This document shows, one piece after another, positions 1 through 12,420 of a stretch of DNA of 64,000 nt. Numbering within the stretch: the stretch's first letter is position 1; each line of letters opens with the position of its first letter. Source of the stretch: Massilia putida (GTDB lineage Bacteria > Pseudomonadota > Gammaproteobacteria > Burkholderiales > Burkholderiaceae_D). The translations under genes were made by a program, and so were the position numbers. The notes beneath the pieces were generated by a model that searched no databases, had not been told where the DNA came from, and was given only the letters and a program-made list of their open reading frames with translations. The stretch is from NCBI RefSeq assembly GCF_001941825.1, contig NZ_CP019038.1:1116001-1180000 (forward strand), written 5' to 3'.

Positions 1-894
1 GTACTTGATTTCGTTGGCGACGATGTTCAAGGTCGTGTCGAGGCCCGCGTGCACGTCCGCGTACTGCCAGTCCGTGAGGCCGACGTGGGAAAAATCCTTG
101 AGTGCCTGGACGATATCCTTCACGCGCTTGAGGCCGTCCATCGACTCGCTCACCAGGTCGGCGATGTCGTCCTTGAGATAACCGAGGTCGGCCTCGCGGC
201 TGATCGCCTCGATCTCCGCCGCCAGCGCCGAGCCGGGCGCCGCCTTGTTCACCGCCTCGCTGTACGAGTCCACCACCTGCAGCAGCGTGCCGACGTAGTG
301 CTTCAGCGTCCCCATGTTCGAATTGACGAAGCCGATCGGATTGTTGATCTCGTGCGCCACGCCCGCCGCCAGCTGGCCGATCGACGCCATCTTTTCCGAT
401 TGCAGCAGCTGGTCGTGCGCCTCGCTCAGGCGCGCGATCAGTTGCTGCTGTTCCTGTTCCATGTGCTTGCGCACGGTGATGTCGGTCAGCGAGCCGATGA
501 CCTCGACCGGAGCGCCGCGGTCGTCGCAGATCAGGCGCAGGCGGTCGTGCATCCACAGGAATTCGCCGCTGGCCGTGCGGAACCGGTATTCGTACGTCTT
601 TTCGCCGTCCACGAACAGCTGGGCCAGGCTGGAAAAGATGTTCGGCGCGTCGTCCGGGTGGATGTGGTCGAACCAGAAGTTCGGATCCGCCAGCATCTCT
701 TCCGGCCGATAGCCGAGGACGTTGTACGCATTATTGCTCACGAACGTCATCTTGAAGTCGCCGCTGGGCACGGTGGCGTAGATGATGGCCGGCGTGTTGT
801 CGATCAGGTATTGCAGCCGGACCAGCGGCGACGCGGCATCGCCCGTCGCTGGCGCGGGGCTCGACGACAATGATTCGAAAACTTCAAATTCCAT
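1..894 (-). CDS. PAS-domain sensor histidine kinase (C-terminal part outside window)
   Basis: Open from the ATG at 892-894 to the window edge (298 codons, no stop). An N-terminal PAS domain is visible at about residues 25-145 (IIYATVPSGDFKMTFVSNN, then WFDHIHPDDAP and a PAC-like segment ending GSLTDITVRKHMEQEQ). A short coiled coil follows, then the phospho-acceptor helix with GQLAAGVAHEINNPIGFVNS, the H-box of a HisKA-type kinase. The catalytic ATPase domain must lie left of position 1. No membrane segment is seen in this part, so it looks cytoplasmic. Family knowledge: such kinases autophosphorylate on the His and pass phosphate to a receiver. No partner is visible here. Confidence 0.9.
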   Translation of the reverse strand, partial: MEFEVFESLSSSPAPATGDAASPLVRLQYLIDNTPAIIYATVPSGDFKMTFVSNNAYNVLGYRPEEMLADPNFWFDHIHPDDAPNIFSSLAQLFVDGEKTYEYRFRTASGEFLWMHDRLRLICDDRGAPVEVIGSLTDITVRKHMEQEQQQLIARLSEAHDQLLQSEKMASIGQLAAGVAHEINNPIGFVNSNMGTLKHYVGTLLQVVDSYSEAVNKAAPGSALAAEIEAISREADLGYLKDDIADLVSESMDGLKRVKDIVQALKDFSHVGLTDWQYADVHAGLDTTLNIVANEIKY

Positions 895-1092
895 GGCGGT
901 GGCTCGACATAAGGCGGTAGGCCTATTATCCGTAGGAAATGCCTGGAAATGGTGCTTTGTTAAAACTCTTATACGCAAGAGTTTCGGTCACTATCGCCTG
1001 ATTACAACACTTCCGATGAACCGATGTCGGACGAGCCTCGCCGAACCCGTGCGCGGACGCCGCACGAACGGCGCGCGCGCACGGTGCCGTGC

Positions 1093-3657
1093 TTACTGCT
1101 GCTGGCTGTCCAGGGTGATCCGGGTCGGCGCCAGGCCGTCGGCGCTGGCCGTCAGGGTCAGCTTGCCGGGTTCGCCCGCGCGGGTCTTCACGATGGCCAG
1201 CGCGAGGCCGTTGAACGCGCGGCGCTCGGGCGACTGGAACGATTCCAGGTCCGTCGCGTCGCCGTTGTCCGTCGCGACGATCTCGCCCGGTCCGGACAGC
1301 TTGAACGTGATCCGGTCGTGCGAGCGCGGCACCGGCCGGCCGTCCTTGTCGGCGATGGTGACGGTCACGAACGACAGATCGTGGCCGTCCGCATGCAGCC
1401 TGGCGCGGTCCGCCGATACGAGCAGCCTGGCCGGCTGGCCGGTCGTCGCGACGGTGTCCTCGGCCCAGCGCCTGCCCTTCTTGTAGACGACGGCTTTCAG
1501 CGTGCCGGGCTGGTAGACCACGTCGTCCCAGCGCAGGCGGTAGTCGCGCGGGCCCCGTTTCTTCCGGCCGAGCGATTTACCGTTCAGGAACAGCTCCGCC
1601 TCGTCGCCGGACGTGTACAGGTGCACCGGCGTCACCTGGCCCACGCGCTCCGGCCAGTTCCAGTGCGGCAGCAGGTGCGCCATCGGCAGGTCCGGGCGCC
1701 AGCGGGCCTGGTACAGCCAGAAGCGGTCCTTCTTGAAACCGGCCAGGTCGATGATGCCGAAGTACGAGCTGCGCGACGGCATCGCGATCTTCTTCAGCGT
1801 CGCCAGTTCTTGCGCGGCGCGCTGCTGCTGGGCGGGATCGGTGAAGTTCAGCAGGTTCGTCGTGTCGTCGTTGTAGGGCGTCGGCTCGCCCAGGTAGTCG
1901 AAGCCGGTCCACACGAATTCGCCGGCGACGGACGGGTTGTCGTCCTGGCCCTTGAATTCGACGTCGGGCGACGTCGCCCACGGCGGTGCAGTGAGGTCGT
2001 AGCTGCTGACCTGGAAGTTGGCCGCGCCTTTCGATTTGTCGTCGCTGACGGGGAAGAAGTATTCGCCGCGCGAGCTGATCGTCGATGCCGTCTCGCTGCC
2101 GAAGATCGGGATATGCGGCGCGTACGCATGAAACTTGCCGTACTCGCCCGGCTTGTAGTTGTAGCCGAAGAAGTCGACGACGTTCTGGAAGCCGTTATAG
2201 CCCGAGTCGACGTGGTTGTACGCGGACGTGACGGCGCGCGTGCGGTCTTCGCCGCGCACGATCTCCGCCAGGTGCGCGGCCAGCTTCCAGCCTTCCGGCT
2301 TGCCCTGCTCCGGAATCTCGTTGCCGGTGCTCCAGGCGATCACGCTCGGGTGGTTGCGGTCGCGCCGGACCTGCGCGCGCAGGTCCTTCTCGTGCCATTC
2401 GTCGAACGACAGGTGGTAGTCGTTCGGCGTCTTCGCCTCATGCCACATGTCGAATGCCTCGTCCAGCACGACGAAGCCCAAGCGGTCGGCGAGGTCGAGC
2501 AATTCGGGCGCCGGCGGATTGTGGCTCGTGCGGATCGCGTTCGTGCCCATCTCGCGCAGCAGTTCCAGCTGGCGTTCCAGCGCGCGCACATTGATGGCCG
2601 TGCCCAGCGCGCCCAGGTCGTGGTGCATGCACACGCCGTTCAACGGCACGCGCTGGCCGTTCAGGACGAAGCCGCGCGCCGCATCGAAGACGGCGGTGCG
2701 GATGCCGAACGGCGTCTCGACCACGTCGGTGACCTTTCCGTTGTCCGTGACCGTCGTGACGGCCACATAGCGCTGCGGGCTCGCGATGCTCCACAGGCGC
2801 GGCTGCGGCACGCTCAAGGTCTGCGTGATCTGGGCCTGGCGGTCGGTCACCACCTTGGCCGGCGCGGACGCCGCCTGGCGCGCGACCGGGCTTGCTCCGC
2901 GCTTGCCCGCCGCGTCGAGCAGGTAGATCTCGGTCGCGACTTGGACCTTGGCAGCCTGGCGGTCGCTCTCCACCGTCGTCTGCACCGAGACGGTCGCGGA
3001 CTGCTTCGACACCTGCGGCGTCGTCACGAACGTGCCGTACTGGGCCACGTGCACGGGCGCCGTCTTGACGAGCCAGACGTTGCGGTAGATGCCGCCGCCC
3101 GGATACCAGCGCGACGAATCCGGCGGATTGTCGAGGCGGATCGCCACGACGTTGTCGCCGCCCGGCTTCGCGTACGGCGTCAGGTCGACGCGCCACGACG
3201 CGTAACCGTACGGCCACCCGCCCACGTAATGGCCGTTGACCCAGACGGCGGCGTGCGACATCGCGCCGTCGATGTCCAGGTAGACGCGGCGGCCCGCGTC
3301 GGCGGCCGGCAACGTGAAGTGCTTGCGGTACCAGCCCACGCCCCACCACGGCAGCTTGCCCGTCTCGCCTGGATACGCCTGCTTGAACGGCCCTTCGATG
3401 CCCCAGTCGTGCGGCAGGTCGAGCTTGCGCCAGGCGGCGTCGTCGAAGCCCGGTTGCGCGGCGGGGAGCGCCGTCGCCGGGTTCTTGATGCGCGCGTCGT
3501 CGAGCTGGCCGCTGCCGGCGGGATCGCCTTTCGCGAAACGCCAGTCGGCGTCGAACGAAAGACGTTCGCGCACGGGCACGTCGGCCGCTTGCGCCGCGCC
3601 ACACAGCAAGGCGACGCCGATTGCGATGGTGGAGAGTGAACGGGGGATCAGGGTCAT
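1093..3657 (-). CDS. Secreted glycoside hydrolase family 2 (beta-galactosidase-like)
   Basis: 854 residues from ATG 3655-3657; an upstream in-frame extension to 3768 exists but precedes the signal peptide (LSTIAIGVALLCGAAQA), so the shorter start is chosen. GH2 order is clear: sugar-binding jelly roll (about 30-205, with PGGGIYRNVW), immunoglobulin-like domain, TIM barrel (about 330-600), then a C-terminal DUF4982-like and further Ig-like segment with LYTSGDEAELFLNG. Catalytic acid/base is the Glu of AWSTGNEIPE (about residue 447); the nucleophile is probably the Glu of IFGSETAS (about 522). The barrel strand IRTSHNPPAP is typical of GH2. It hydrolyses a terminal beta-glycoside, most likely beta-galactoside, in the periplasm or outside. 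It lies 115 bp beyond the chemosensory operon on the same strand and is probably a separate unit. Substrate is not decidable from sequence. Confidence 0.9.
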   Translation of the reverse strand: MTLIPRSLSTIAIGVALLCGAAQAADVPVRERLSFDADWRFAKGDPAGSGQLDDARIKNPATALPAAQPGFDDAAWRKLDLPHDWGIEGPFKQAYPGETGKLPWWGVGWYRKHFTLPAADAGRRVYLDIDGAMSHAAVWVNGHYVGGWPYGYASWRVDLTPYAKPGGDNVVAIRLDNPPDSSRWYPGGGIYRNVWLVKTAPVHVAQYGTFVTTPQVSKQSATVSVQTTVESDRQAAKVQVATEIYLLDAAGKRGASPVARQAASAPAKVVTDRQAQITQTLSVPQPRLWSIASPQRYVAVTTVTDNGKVTDVVETPFGIRTAVFDAARGFVLNGQRVPLNGVCMHHDLGALGTAINVRALERQLELLREMGTNAIRTSHNPPAPELLDLADRLGFVVLDEAFDMWHEAKTPNDYHLSFDEWHEKDLRAQVRRDRNHPSVIAWSTGNEIPEQGKPEGWKLAAHLAEIVRGEDRTRAVTSAYNHVDSGYNGFQNVVDFFGYNYKPGEYGKFHAYAPHIPIFGSETASTISSRGEYFFPVSDDKSKGAANFQVSSYDLTAPPWATSPDVEFKGQDDNPSVAGEFVWTGFDYLGEPTPYNDDTTNLLNFTDPAQQQRAAQELATLKKIAMPSRSSYFGIIDLAGFKKDRFWLYQARWRPDLPMAHLLPHWNWPERVGQVTPVHLYTSGDEAELFLNGKSLGRKKRGPRDYRLRWDDVVYQPGTLKAVVYKKGRRWAEDTVATTGQPARLLVSADRARLHADGHDLSFVTVTIADKDGRPVPRSHDRITFKLSGPGEIVATDNGDATDLESFQSPERRAFNGLALAIVKTRAGEPGKLTLTASADGLAPTRITLDSQQQ

Positions 3658-3772
3658 GGTCGCGGGATCGGTCAACGATATCGAACGGGGAAACCTCAAG
3701 TATGAGCCACGTCTTCCGCGCCCAGCTATATGAATTGGCCGGGCCGGTATCCAAAAGCGCGATAGCACGCCG

Positions 3773-6700
3773 TCAGGTCGAGACGGCCCCCGGCTTCGAT
3801 TCGAATTCGGCGAACGCTTCGCGCACCGCCTCGTCCAGCTCCTCGTCGATCCACGGCTTGGTGAGGAACTTGAAGATCGCGCCCCGGTTCACGGCATCCG
3901 TCACCGATTGCAGGTCCGTGTACCCCGACAGCACGATGCGCACCGCGTTCGGATACATCTGCTTCACGCGGGCGAGGAATTCGGTGCCGCTCATGCCGCG
4001 CATGCGCTGGTCGCAGACGATGACGCCGACTTCCGTCGTGGCGAGGATCTCGAACGCCTCGCGTGCGCTGCTGGCGACCAGCACGCGGTAGCCGCTCTGG
4101 CGCATGGCGCGCCGGACCGCCGCCAGCAGGTTCACTTCATCGTCGACATACAACAGCGTGCGCTGGTAAGGCTGCGGCTGCAGCTTTTCCAGCGCGATCG
4201 ATTTTTCCTCGCGCAGCATGCGCGCGCAGTCGTCGGCGGGCGCGGGCCGCCCGAACAGATAGCCCTGGATCTCGTCGCAGCCACTCTGCGCCAGCAGCGC
4301 CAGCTGCCCTTCCGTCTCCACCCCTTCCGCGATCACGTGGAGCCTGAGGCCATGCCCCATCGCGATCACGGCGCGCGAGATCGCCAGGTCGTCCGGGTCC
4401 GACGTCAGGTCGCGCACGAACGACTGGTCGAGCTTGAGCCGGTCGACCGGGAAGCGCTTCAGGTAATTCAGGTTCGAATACCCGGTGCCGAAATCGTCGA
4501 TGGCCAGGCGCACGCCGATCTCCCGCAGCTTGCACAGGATGTCGACGGTCTTCTGCGGGTCTTCCATCGACGCGCTTTCCGTCAGCTCCAGTTCGAGCAG
4601 CTCCGGTTCGAGCCCGGTCTCGGCGAGGATGCGGCCGACCGTGTCCACGACCCGTTCCGAGAACTGGCGCGCCGACAGGTTGACCGAGACCGGCACGCCG
4701 CGCAGGCCGGCCTGCTGCCATGCGCGGCATTGTTCGCACGCCTTGCGCAGCACGCGCTCGCCGATCGACAGGATCAGGCCCGTCTCTTCCGCCAGCCCGA
4801 TGAAGCGGCCCGGCGGAATCAGGCCCTGCTCCGGATGCTGCCAGCGCAGCAGCGCTTCGAACCCGATGATGCGCCCGGTCTTGAGGCTCGCCTGCGGCTG
4901 GTAGTAGACGGTCAGCTCGTCGCGCTCGAGCGCGCGCCGCAAGGCGTTCTCGAAGCGGAAGCGCTCGTACACGCCGTCGTTCAGTTCCGGGCGATAGAAG
5001 GCGTAGCGCTCGTCCTTGCTGGCCAGGGCGCGCTGCAGCGCGGCCTCGGCATCCTGCGTGAGGCCGTCGTAGTCGTCGGCGTCGTTCGGGAACAGCGCGA
5101 TGCCGACGCACGGGTCCAGGTGGACTTCCTCGTCCTGGTACATGTAGATCTGGTCCATCCGCTCCAGTACCTGGCGCGCCAGCGCGGCCAGTTCCGCCTC
5201 GTTCGCGCGCAACGCGACGAGCGCGAACGTGCGCTCGCCCGTGCGCGCGACGGTGAGGTCGGCGTCGCCGAGTTCGGAGAGGCGGGCCGCCGCCTGGCGC
5301 AGCAGCGCCTGTTCGGCTTCCAGCCCGAGGCTGGCCCGGATCACCTGCAGGCGCGTCATGCGCACCAGCATGTAGCCGAGCAGCGGTTTGCCCTCGATGA
5401 CGCGGGCCTGCATCTGGCGCACGCGGTCGCGCAGCAGCACGTCGTTCGGCAGACCGGTCTCGCGGTCGAAGTTGGAGAGGTAGCGCAGCTTTTCCTCGGC
5501 GCGGCGCAGCTCCGTCACGTCCATCCCCGTCGTGACCACGTATTGCACGCTGCCGTCGGCGCGGCGCAGCATCGTCGACGACCAGATCACCGAACGCACG
5601 CTGCCGTCGCGGGCGAGCCATTCGCCGCTCTGCTGCACCGGCACGGCGCCGGCCGGCGACGCGTTGAAGTCCACGGGGGCGTTGTCGGTGCGGCGGAACA
5701 GGTCGCGGAACGGCCGGCCCAGCACCTCGTCCGCGCGCCAGCCCGAGCTCTGTTCGCAGGCCGGGTTGAACAGGCGGATATTGCCGTCGCCGTCGAACAC
5801 GCAGACGAGCGCCCCGGACAGATTCACCACGGCCGACAGCAGCGCGCGTTCCGACTCCAGCGCGGCCGTGCGCTCGTCCACCAGCCGCTCCATGTTCCCG
5901 TACAGGTGCGCGCGCTCGATGGCGACGGCGATCTGGCTGCCGACCGTCTCCAGCACCTGCCGGTCGTCGTCGGCGAGCGGCCGCTCGCCGAGCGTCAGGC
6001 ACATCATCCCGCGGCTGCGCACGCCGGTCGACAGCGGCACGCGCAGGCTCGGCTCACCGCGGCACATGGCGCGCGCGACGCCCGCCGGCTGTCCCGGCTC
6101 CGCCGTCACGGCGCACTCGCACGGCGCCACCGGGGCGCCGGTGGCGTCGCGCGCGACGGCGAACGCCGGACGGCCGTCGAGCCCGATCAGCCGGATCGTG
6201 GCCCCCGTCACGCCCGGCAGATCCAGCACGCGGTCGAGCGCGCGCTCGGCCACGTCCTGCTCGGACAGCACCGGATTGATCGCCTCGGCGACGCGGTACA
6301 GGCCTTCGAGCGACTGGTACGAATGCTTGATGCGCTCCTGCTGGGTGCGCAGCTGCTCCGTCATGTGGATCGCTTCTTCGTACGTCGAGATCAGCAGGTC
6401 GAAGATCTGCTGCCGTTCCGCCGTGATGAAATGGGTCTGCCCGCCGAGGCTGATCTTCATCCCCAGCTGCACCCGCTCGTTCGAGCGCAGCGCGCGGTTG
6501 GCGAGGATGAAGCGGATGCGGCCCAGCAGATAGTCGGCCTCGAACGGCTTGCGGATGAAATTGTCGGCGCCGCAGTCCAGGCCCTTGATCACGTCGTACA
6601 GGCTGGAGAGGGACGTGAGCAGGATCACCGGCACGTCGCGCAAGCGCTCGTCCTGCTTGATCGCCTTGCACATCTCGAAGCCGTCCATGCGCGGCATGTT

Positions 6701-6886
6701 TATGTCGGTCACGACCAGGGTCGGCGGACGCTGTCGGGCTTCCTCCAGGCCCGCGCGCCCGTCGACGGCGATGCGCACGCCATAGCCCGCATTTGCCAAC
6801 AGTTGCGCCAGCTGGCGGGCCTGGGTGGCGCTGTCCTCCACCACCAGGATCTCGATGTCGTTCTCGTTAGCGGGAGACGTGTTCAT
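3773..6886 (-). CDS. REC-GAF-PAS-GGDEF(degenerate)-EAL-REC response regulator, output of the Wsp-like operon
   Basis: 1037 residues. Receiver 1 is at 10-130 with phospho-acceptor Asp61 (TDINMPRMDG). A helical linker follows, then GAF (about 195-330), PAS (345-465), GGDEF (470-630), EAL (640-890) and receiver 2 (910-1025, Asp959 in VIVCDQRMRG). The GGDEF signature reads RTGERTF, so cyclase activity is not expected. The EAL set is complete: EALLRW, NLSARQ, ELTES, DDFGTGYSNL, KLDQSF, EGVET and QGYLFGRP. The expected activity is c-di-GMP phosphodiesterase controlled by phosphorylation. The ATG overlaps the cheB stop (ATGA) behind a GGAG-containing leader, so it is translationally coupled as last gene of the chemosensory operon, the place a WspR-type cyclase would occupy. 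Two receivers suggest two phosphate inputs (inference). Confidence 0.93.
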   Translation of the reverse strand: MNTSPANENDIEILVVEDSATQARQLAQLLANAGYGVRIAVDGRAGLEEARQRPPTLVVTDINMPRMDGFEMCKAIKQDERLRDVPVILLTSLSSLYDVIKGLDCGADNFIRKPFEADYLLGRIRFILANRALRSNERVQLGMKISLGGQTHFITAERQQIFDLLISTYEEAIHMTEQLRTQQERIKHSYQSLEGLYRVAEAINPVLSEQDVAERALDRVLDLPGVTGATIRLIGLDGRPAFAVARDATGAPVAPCECAVTAEPGQPAGVARAMCRGEPSLRVPLSTGVRSRGMMCLTLGERPLADDDRQVLETVGSQIAVAIERAHLYGNMERLVDERTAALESERALLSAVVNLSGALVCVFDGDGNIRLFNPACEQSSGWRADEVLGRPFRDLFRRTDNAPVDFNASPAGAVPVQQSGEWLARDGSVRSVIWSSTMLRRADGSVQYVVTTGMDVTELRRAEEKLRYLSNFDRETGLPNDVLLRDRVRQMQARVIEGKPLLGYMLVRMTRLQVIRASLGLEAEQALLRQAAARLSELGDADLTVARTGERTFALVALRANEAELAALARQVLERMDQIYMYQDEEVHLDPCVGIALFPNDADDYDGLTQDAEAALQRALASKDERYAFYRPELNDGVYERFRFENALRRALERDELTVYYQPQASLKTGRIIGFEALLRWQHPEQGLIPPGRFIGLAEETGLILSIGERVLRKACEQCRAWQQAGLRGVPVSVNLSARQFSERVVDTVGRILAETGLEPELLELELTESASMEDPQKTVDILCKLREIGVRLAIDDFGTGYSNLNYLKRFPVDRLKLDQSFVRDLTSDPDDLAISRAVIAMGHGLRLHVIAEGVETEGQLALLAQSGCDEIQGYLFGRPAPADDCARMLREEKSIALEKLQPQPYQRTLLYVDDEVNLLAAVRRAMRQSGYRVLVASSAREAFEILATTEVGVIVCDQRMRGMSGTEFLARVKQMYPNAVRIVLSGYTDLQSVTDAVNRGAIFKFLTKPWIDEELDEAVREAFAEFESKPGAVST

Positions 6887-7937
6887 GGAGGGTCTCCATT
6901 CGTTGAAAAAACCGTGGACGGAAACGGCTCGGCCGGCAGGCGCGCCAGCACCTTGCCGATTTCCGCCGGTTCGAGCACCAGCATCGCAGCATCGAGGCGC
7001 AGGGCTTCGCCGGGCATGCCGTACACGACGGCGCTGGCGCGGTCCTGCGCGATCGTGAGCGCGCCCTGCTCGCGCAATACCTTGAGTTCGGCCGCGCCGT
7101 CCTTGCCCATGCCGGTCAGGAGGACGGCCGCCGTGGCCGGGCGCAGTTCCGGATCGATGGCGCGGAACAGGTAGGACACGGACGGGCGCATGCCGTGTTC
7201 CGGGGGCGCCTGCAGGAGCCGGCCGATCAGCCCCGGCCCCAGCGCCGCCTGCCAGCCCTCGGGCACCAGGTAGGCGCGCCCGCCCGTGAGCGCCGCGCCG
7301 TCGTGCAGCACTTCCACCGGGTAGCCGCTGGCATCGGCCAGCCATGTGGCCAGGCCGTCCATGAAGCCGGGCGCGAGGTGCTGGACGATCACCACCGGCA
7401 GCGGAAAGCCGGGCGGCAGTTCGGCCAGGATGTCGCGCAGGACGGTCGGCCCGCCCGTCGACGCGCCGATCGCGATCAGGCGCCGCGGCGCCCCCTGCAG
7501 CGGCCGCGCCGCGCGCCGCGCATCGCTCCAGCGCCGCACGACGCGCACCTCGGCCATCGCCTTCACGGTGCGCACCAGCTCGCGGGCGCTGTCGGCGTGC
7601 AGCGGATGGCCGATGCCGTACGGGCGCCGCACGAGCACCAGCGCGCCCGCCCCGATCGCGCGGAAGCTCGCGTCGACCTCGGCCCGGTCCTCGCTGCCGC
7701 TGACGACGACGATGCGCGTGGGGCACGTCTGCATGATGCAGCGGATCGCCTCGTAGCCGTCCATGCGCGGCATCTGCAGGTCCATCGTGATCACGTCCGG
7801 CTTGAGTTCGTGCGCCATCCGCACCGCTTCCTCGCCGTCGGCGGCGCACCCGACCACCGCCAGCCCCGGCGCCGTACCGAGGATGTGCACGAGCAGCTCG
7901 CGCACCGAATTCGAATCGTCGACCACCAGCACGCGGA

Positions 7938-7941
<4 letters not shown>
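6883..7941 (-). CDS. cheB: CheB/WspF-type protein-glutamate methylesterase
   Basis: 352 residues. The N-terminal receiver (1-120) has the acidic pair VDDS and phospho-acceptor Asp in TMDLQMPRMDG. The C-terminal CheB esterase domain (about 160-340) has Ser in IAIGASTGGP, His in VIVQHLAPGF and Asp in LLTGMGKDGA, the complete catalytic triad. It removes methyl groups from receptor glutamates, opposing CheR, and resets the signalling array. The start ATG overlaps the stop of the upstream kinase gene (ATGA), and its own stop overlaps the next start, so expression is tightly coupled. In Wsp systems loss of this protein (WspF) locks signalling on; the same logic should apply here (inference). Confidence 0.95.
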
Positions 7942-10160
<2,219 letters not shown>

Positions 10161-10167
10161 CGCGGTA

Positions 10168-11802
10168 TCAGAGCTGGAAACGTTCCACGGTCTGGCGCAG
10201 CGACAGCCCCAGCGCATGCAGGTTGCGGGCCGACGCCTCCGCCTGGCGCGAGCCGGCCGCGTTTTCCGTACTGGCCTGCTGGATGTTTTCCATCGCCAGC
10301 GCCACCTGGTCCATGCCGGCCTGCTGCTGCTGGCTCGACACGGCGATCTGCATCGCCGCCTGCGCCGCCTCCGTCATGGTGTCCGACAGCGCGCGGATCG
10401 CCTGCCCCGCCTGCGTCGTCTGCTCGACGCCTTGCGCCACCGTCTTCGCGCCCTGCTCCGTGATCATCACGGCCGCGCCGACGCTCTTCTGGATCTCGCC
10501 CAGGATCTCGCGTACCTGACGCGTGGCCTGGCGCGACTGCTCCGCCAGGCTCTTGACTTCCTGCGCCACCACGGCGAATCCCTTGCCGTGTTCCCCGGCC
10601 TTGGCCGCCTCGATCGCCGCGTTCACGGCCAACAGGTTCGATTGCTCGGCGAGGCTGGCGACGGTCGCCGTGATCTCGCCGATCGCGTGGCTGCGCTCGG
10701 AGAGGCGCACGACCGTGCCCGCGATCGCCTCCATTTTTTCCTGGATGGTCTGCATGCCCTTCACGCTCTCTTCCAGCGCGCGGCGGCCGTCGGTGGCGGT
10801 CCGCGCCGCCTGCTGCGCCGCCTCGGACACGGCGCGCGATTTTTCCGACGCCAGCAGCGACGTCTGCTTGACCTCCTCGACGGTGGCCGTCGTCTCGCTG
10901 ACGGCGGCCGCCGTCTCGGCCGTGCTGGCCGCCCCCTGCGCGGTGCTGGACAAGATCTCGCTCGCGGCCGCGGTCAGCGTGGCGACGCCGCGCGCGGTCT
11001 CGGCGGCCAGTACCCGCCACGATTGCACCATGCTGTCCAGCGCGCGCATCAGCTGCCCGACCTCGTCGCGGTTGCTCGTCACCGGCACGCCGCCGCGCAG
11101 ATCGCCGGTCGCGATGCGTTCGGCGACGAGCGTCGCCTCGCGCAGCGGCCTGGCGATCGCACGGTTGAGCCAGTACGTCTTCGCGCAGGCCAGCAGGACG
11201 GCCGCCAGGTTCACCAGGATCAGCGCCGCGCCGGCGCTGTCCACGAGCGCCGCGCCGTCGCGCATGCGCGCGCGCGCCTCGTCGAGCTGCTTGGCGCCGA
11301 TCTCCTCGGCGACGGACCTGAGCCGGTCGAACGTGTTCTGCAGCTGCCCGGTCGCCGCCTCCCCGGCGCTCGCGCGCCGTCCCGCGCGGGCCGACGCGAG
11401 CACCTCGTTGTCGCGCACGGCGCCGTACTCGCGGTAGGCGCCGGCCAGGCGCGCGTAATCGGAGGCGAAGTCGCGGTCGGACTGCGCGCGTGCGGCCAGG
11501 TCGGCGAGCAGAGCGCGGATCGCGGACTCCTCGACGACTAGCTGGCGTTCGAAGCCCGCCTGCGCTGCGCCGCCGGCGACCAGCGACGACAGCAGGGCCA
11601 CCCGCTCGCGGTTGATCGCATTGCGCAGTTCCTGCATCTTGAACACGATCACCAGGTCGTCGTTGTACAGCTGTTGCTGCAACGCCCGCTGGCGCGCGAG
11701 GCCCTGCCACGACACCATGCTGGTCAGCGCCATCGCCACGACGATCACGCCGAAACCGAGTATCAGTTTCGCGCGGGTGGTAAGGTCGGCAAGCATGCGC
11801 AT
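10168..11802 (-). CDS. Methyl-accepting chemotaxis protein (WspA-like receptor)
   Basis: 544 residues. TM1 is at about 12-32 ([18 protein letters not shown]), followed by a periplasmic helical region of roughly 150 residues resembling a four-helix-bundle sensor, TM2 (about 190-210, [20 protein letters not shown]), HAMP ([20 protein letters not shown]) and a long coiled-coil signalling domain. Its hairpin tip includes [20 protein letters not shown] and [14 protein letters not shown]. The start ATG follows a clear AGGAG. It is the only receptor in the operon, placed between the second CheW gene and the kinase gene, so it should be the dedicated sensor of this array. The stimulus is not deducible; Wsp receptors respond to surface contact (family knowledge). 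Confidence 0.94.
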   Translation of the reverse strand: MRMLADLTTRAKLILGFGVIVVAMALTSMVSWQGLARQRALQQQLYNDDLVIVFKMQELRNAINRERVALLSSLVAGGAAQAGFERQLVVEESAIRALLADLAARAQSDRDFASDYARLAGAYREYGAVRDNEVLASARAGRRASAGEAATGQLQNTFDRLRSVAEEIGAKQLDEARARMRDGAALVDSAGAALILVNLAAVLLACAKTYWLNRAIARPLREATLVAERIATGDLRGGVPVTSNRDEVGQLMRALDSMVQSWRVLAAETARGVATLTAAASEILSSTAQGAASTAETAAAVSETTATVEEVKQTSLLASEKSRAVSEAAQQAARTATDGRRALEESVKGMQTIQEKMEAIAGTVVRLSERSHAIGEITATVASLAEQSNLLAVNAAIEAAKAGEHGKGFAVVAQEVKSLAEQSRQATRQVREILGEIQKSVGAAVMITEQGAKTVAQGVEQTTQAGQAIRALSDTMTEAAQAAMQIAVSSQQQQAGMDQVALAMENIQQASTENAAGSRQAEASARNLHALGLSLRQTVERFQL

Positions 11803-11820
11803 GGAAGTCTCCTATCGTTG

Positions 11821-12420
11821 TCAGTGGTCCGCATTCACGACGAGCGTCGGATCGGCAAGCAGGCGCCGCGCGTCGAGCAGCGCGGTGCGGTCGGGGGCGA
11901 CGCCGAGCAGGTAGCTGGCGTCCGGGTCGGCCAGCATGGGCAGGCTGTGCCCCATGTCGGCATGCGCGAAGCGGCGTGTGCCGTCGATCGCGTCGGCCAG
12001 GACGGCAAACCGGTTGTCCTCGCCCCGCAGCACGATCAGCGCGCCGGGTTCGGCCAGTTCCGACAACGGCAGGGCAAGCAGCACGCGCAGGTCGACCACG
12101 GCCAGCAACTCGCCTTCCCACATCGCGATGCCGGCGACGTGGGAAGGCACGCCCGGGAGCAAGGTCAGGGGCAGCAGCGGCAGCGCGCGCGCGACCCATG
12201 CCGAGTCGAACGCATAGCGCTCGCCGCCGCAGCGGAAGGCCAGCACCTCCACGCCGTCGGCCGGCCGTTCGACCGGCGCGGCGGCGGCGGCCAGCGCGGC
12301 GGCGCGCTCGGCGAGCAGGCGTTCCTGGGCCGCCGGGTCGGGGCGGTCGAGCGCGGCCAGCGCGGCGCGCGCCGCTTCCAGCCGGCGCGACAAGGCTTCC
12401 CAATCGAAGGCGGACGTCAT
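11821..12420 (-). CDS. cheW: CheW-type coupling protein (WspD-like)
   Basis: 199 residues. An Ala/Glu-rich helical N-terminus of about 60 residues precedes a CheW domain (about 60-195; VLAFRCGGERYAFDSAWVAR, GIAMWEGELLAVVDLRVLL). It should link the receptor to the kinase. The ATG overlaps the stop of the CheR gene (ATGA), and 18 bp separate its stop from the receptor start. The extra N-terminal helix and the position between CheR-TPR and the receptor recall WspD. Two CheW genes in one operon is a Wsp hallmark. Confidence 0.9.
   Translation of the reverse strand: MTSAFDWEALSRRLEAARAALAALDRPDPAAQERLLAERAAALAAAAAPVERPADGVEVLAFRCGGERYAFDSAWVARALPLLPLTLLPGVPSHVAGIAMWEGELLAVVDLRVLLALPLSELAEPGALIVLRGEDNRFAVLADAIDGTRRFAHADMGHSLPMLADPDASYLLGVAPDRTALLDARRLLADPTLVVNADH

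Noticed and set aside
1024..3639. 871-codon plus-strand open frame opposite the GH2 gene
   Set aside because: Shadow of the high-GC minus-strand gene; composition is Arg/Ala/Val-rich without domains, while the minus frame has a complete GH2.
3908..7174. 1088-codon plus-strand open frame opposite the REC-EAL gene
   Set aside because: Antisense shadow caused by GC-rich third positions; no recognisable domain or ribosome binding site.
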